A DNA stretch of 64,000 nucleotides from Paraburkholderia acidisoli (lineage in GTDB: Bacteria > Pseudomonadota > Gammaproteobacteria > Burkholderiales > Burkholderiaceae). The notes beneath the pieces are model-generated. The model worked only from the letters and a program-made list of their open reading frames with translations. It was not told the origin of the DNA and made no database searches. Positions 63,901 through 64,000 of this stretch are shown piece by piece. The translations under genes were made by a program, and so were the position numbers. How positions within the stretch are numbered: the first letter of the stretch is position 1; each line of letters begins with the position of its first letter. Location of the stretch: contig NZ_CP046914.1 in the NCBI RefSeq assembly GCF_009789675.1, forward strand, positions 248,001 through 312,000, given 5' to 3'.

Positions 63901-64000
63901 GGCCATCGTCGTTCCGGCGCAACATCATGAGGAATCCGTAGCGCTGGATAGCGACGATGAACCGCCGCGCTTTCCCACGCTCACGCCCGCGCTCGCGCCG
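60914..64000 (+). CDS. RcsC/BvgS-like hybrid histidine kinase (3' end outside window)
   Basis: There is no stop codon before the window end: 1029 codons are visible. Membrane helices at about 33-58 and 325-347 enclose a periplasmic sensor of some 265 residues. A PAS-like domain (about 375-480) leads to HisKA with His514 in AAMSHEIRTPLASLVGN, HATPase (about 600-720; DSGGGIPDD, GTGLGLTICARL), a divergent region (about 735-865) and a receiver (about 880-1000) with Asp931 in VLTDINMPVMNG and a Lys in YLSKPVALAD. An Hpt domain could follow beyond the window. The start ATG overlaps the RcsB-like gene stop. Probably an envelope or periplasmic signal sensor. Confidence 0.9.
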   Translation, partial: MFRAHRLDALTQRSPADAVAALERSLRRERRVFTMLTALLIFAALCMAAVALGSIGFGMLQAQALRVRETSAQLDKLLDRRKALLTGAATVLAAQQASSTDDHAAAAPQPLCTPLSAELDTSPDLRRSCERAAQLAARIDDDEPLLYLRLDGSAAYGSQLATDARVLADSNARVADAAHLLVDAALLRMTSRGADPVSAAHDVRVTWFRAPPGSGVPLDVVYGALNVLKDGKPYALVITSVDPAALARASSPDTGTPFATLFDADNAVLDSPLPAARAQALDQRVARLVAGSYHVIPSFGWVRRVPPLDYDFGHYMVAISWPDGLALMRTPLLLVLSLTAALVAMLIALTRYWNRQVLERTYDEAARALEGELLNHLLVHATPVGLCIVKRSNFEIVVANQIVRNVLGLDATATRLPTALCAAFETQPGWPDVVTREHATPVYELPFSLTRQDPESIHLAITYAPATMNREDVMFCAVTDMSKHYEVERLLREAKRLSDEAARAKVSFFAAMSHEIRTPLASLVGNIELVARGPLAPEQGARVQAMEISAAELLQIVSDVLDFSKIDVGQMKLTETPGSIAALLVRIALAHAPLAVRQRLPFYLVMDRAIPAQRQFDSIRVAQIVNNLLSNAFKFTHSGKIVLRARWRDDTLVLGVSDSGGGIPDDLKPQLFQPFTQGDAHRLTQARGTGLGLTICARLAALMQGRIELDSTQGVGTRVTVTLPLRHVEDVETDADEPSAGEAWTLPDAHPALLCRAPENREWLANLYDTRTSTPTFLTPGETPREDGHDYLLVTDEFTRDEVRTLWPDSAKIVWLRQDGPLVPIVRDDGSVEVSLYSLTGIRAATRMIARDGRATRDNNADSPAGTSRVAAIADEHFAALTVLIAEDNLLNRGLLRDQLRTLGAHTVEAKDGEEALARLEDRHVDLVLTDINMPVMNGFELLAAARERYPDLRIYGLSSNALPEHIEEGRALGFTDYLSKPVALADLARVLAATAAIVVPAQHHEESVALDSDDEPPRFPTLTPALAP

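Overview
The window is about 66% GC chromosomal DNA with tightly packed genes. Its content (a cyoABCD terminal oxidase, many LysR and SDR genes, hybrid sensor kinases, CoA-dependent aromatic catabolism, a ProQ/FinO protein with disordered arms, an extended IorA/IorB pair) fits a member of the Burkholderiaceae, most likely Paraburkholderia, Caballeronia or a close relative. No rRNA, tRNA, insertion sequence, prophage or CRISPR array was seen. All family names below come from reading the protein sequences; no database was searched.

Layout. 1-1770: the start of an MFS transporter gene, a MaoC-type hydratase gene with a palindrome over its promoter, and an OmpA-domain envelope protein. 2040-7987: a cluster read leftwards (RraA-like aldolase, MFS carrier, Tat-exported thiamine-diphosphate enzyme, diheme cytochrome c) with a divergent LysR regulator. 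8095-11890: two hybrid histidine kinases. 12262-13438: a hemerythrin and an unknown protein built from two repeats. 13627-17246: two SDRs and an epoxide-hydrolase-like enzyme with a divergent LysR. 17477-25844: a soluble MCP/Cache protein, an SDR, two LysR regulators, a DHA2 efflux pump, a GAF protein with a degenerate GGDEF domain, a histidine phosphatase and a CsbD protein. 25948-31585: cyoABCD and a divergent MocR-type regulator. 31783-37216: class I aldolase, lytic transglycosylase, ProQ-like RNA chaperone, SDR, OpgC-like protein.

37600-45707 is a catabolic cluster read rightwards: a flavin monooxygenase/old-yellow-enzyme fusion, SDR, MarR regulator, enoyl-CoA hydratase, acyl-CoA dehydrogenase, RidA-family protein and an aryl-CoA ligase. 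It is best explained as aerobic degradation of 2-aminobenzoate (anthranilate), or less likely salicylate, as the CoA thioester. A promoter with a perfect 10-bp-arm palindrome precedes it. 46040-47547 is a hipBA toxin-antitoxin module behind an AT-rich stretch and a regular array of eight TGCGCA boxes. 47592-53474 carries a ClpK/ClpG-type disaggregase, an AI-2E family permease, surE and a metal-dependent cyclase-family hydrolase. 53708-58383 holds a MarR regulator, a thioesterase and iorB/iorA; the promoters of the cyclase gene and of iorA share a 20-bp element at the same distance from the -10 box. 58671-64000: a SYLF lipoprotein, a small membrane protein, and an RcsB-like regulator translationally coupled to a hybrid kinase that runs off the window.

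The most unusual items are the exported thiamine-diphosphate enzyme paired with a cytochrome c, the hipBA operator array with a probably leaderless hipB, the shared operator linking the cyclase and indolepyruvate oxidoreductase genes, and several signalling proteins with altered catalytic residues or domain order.
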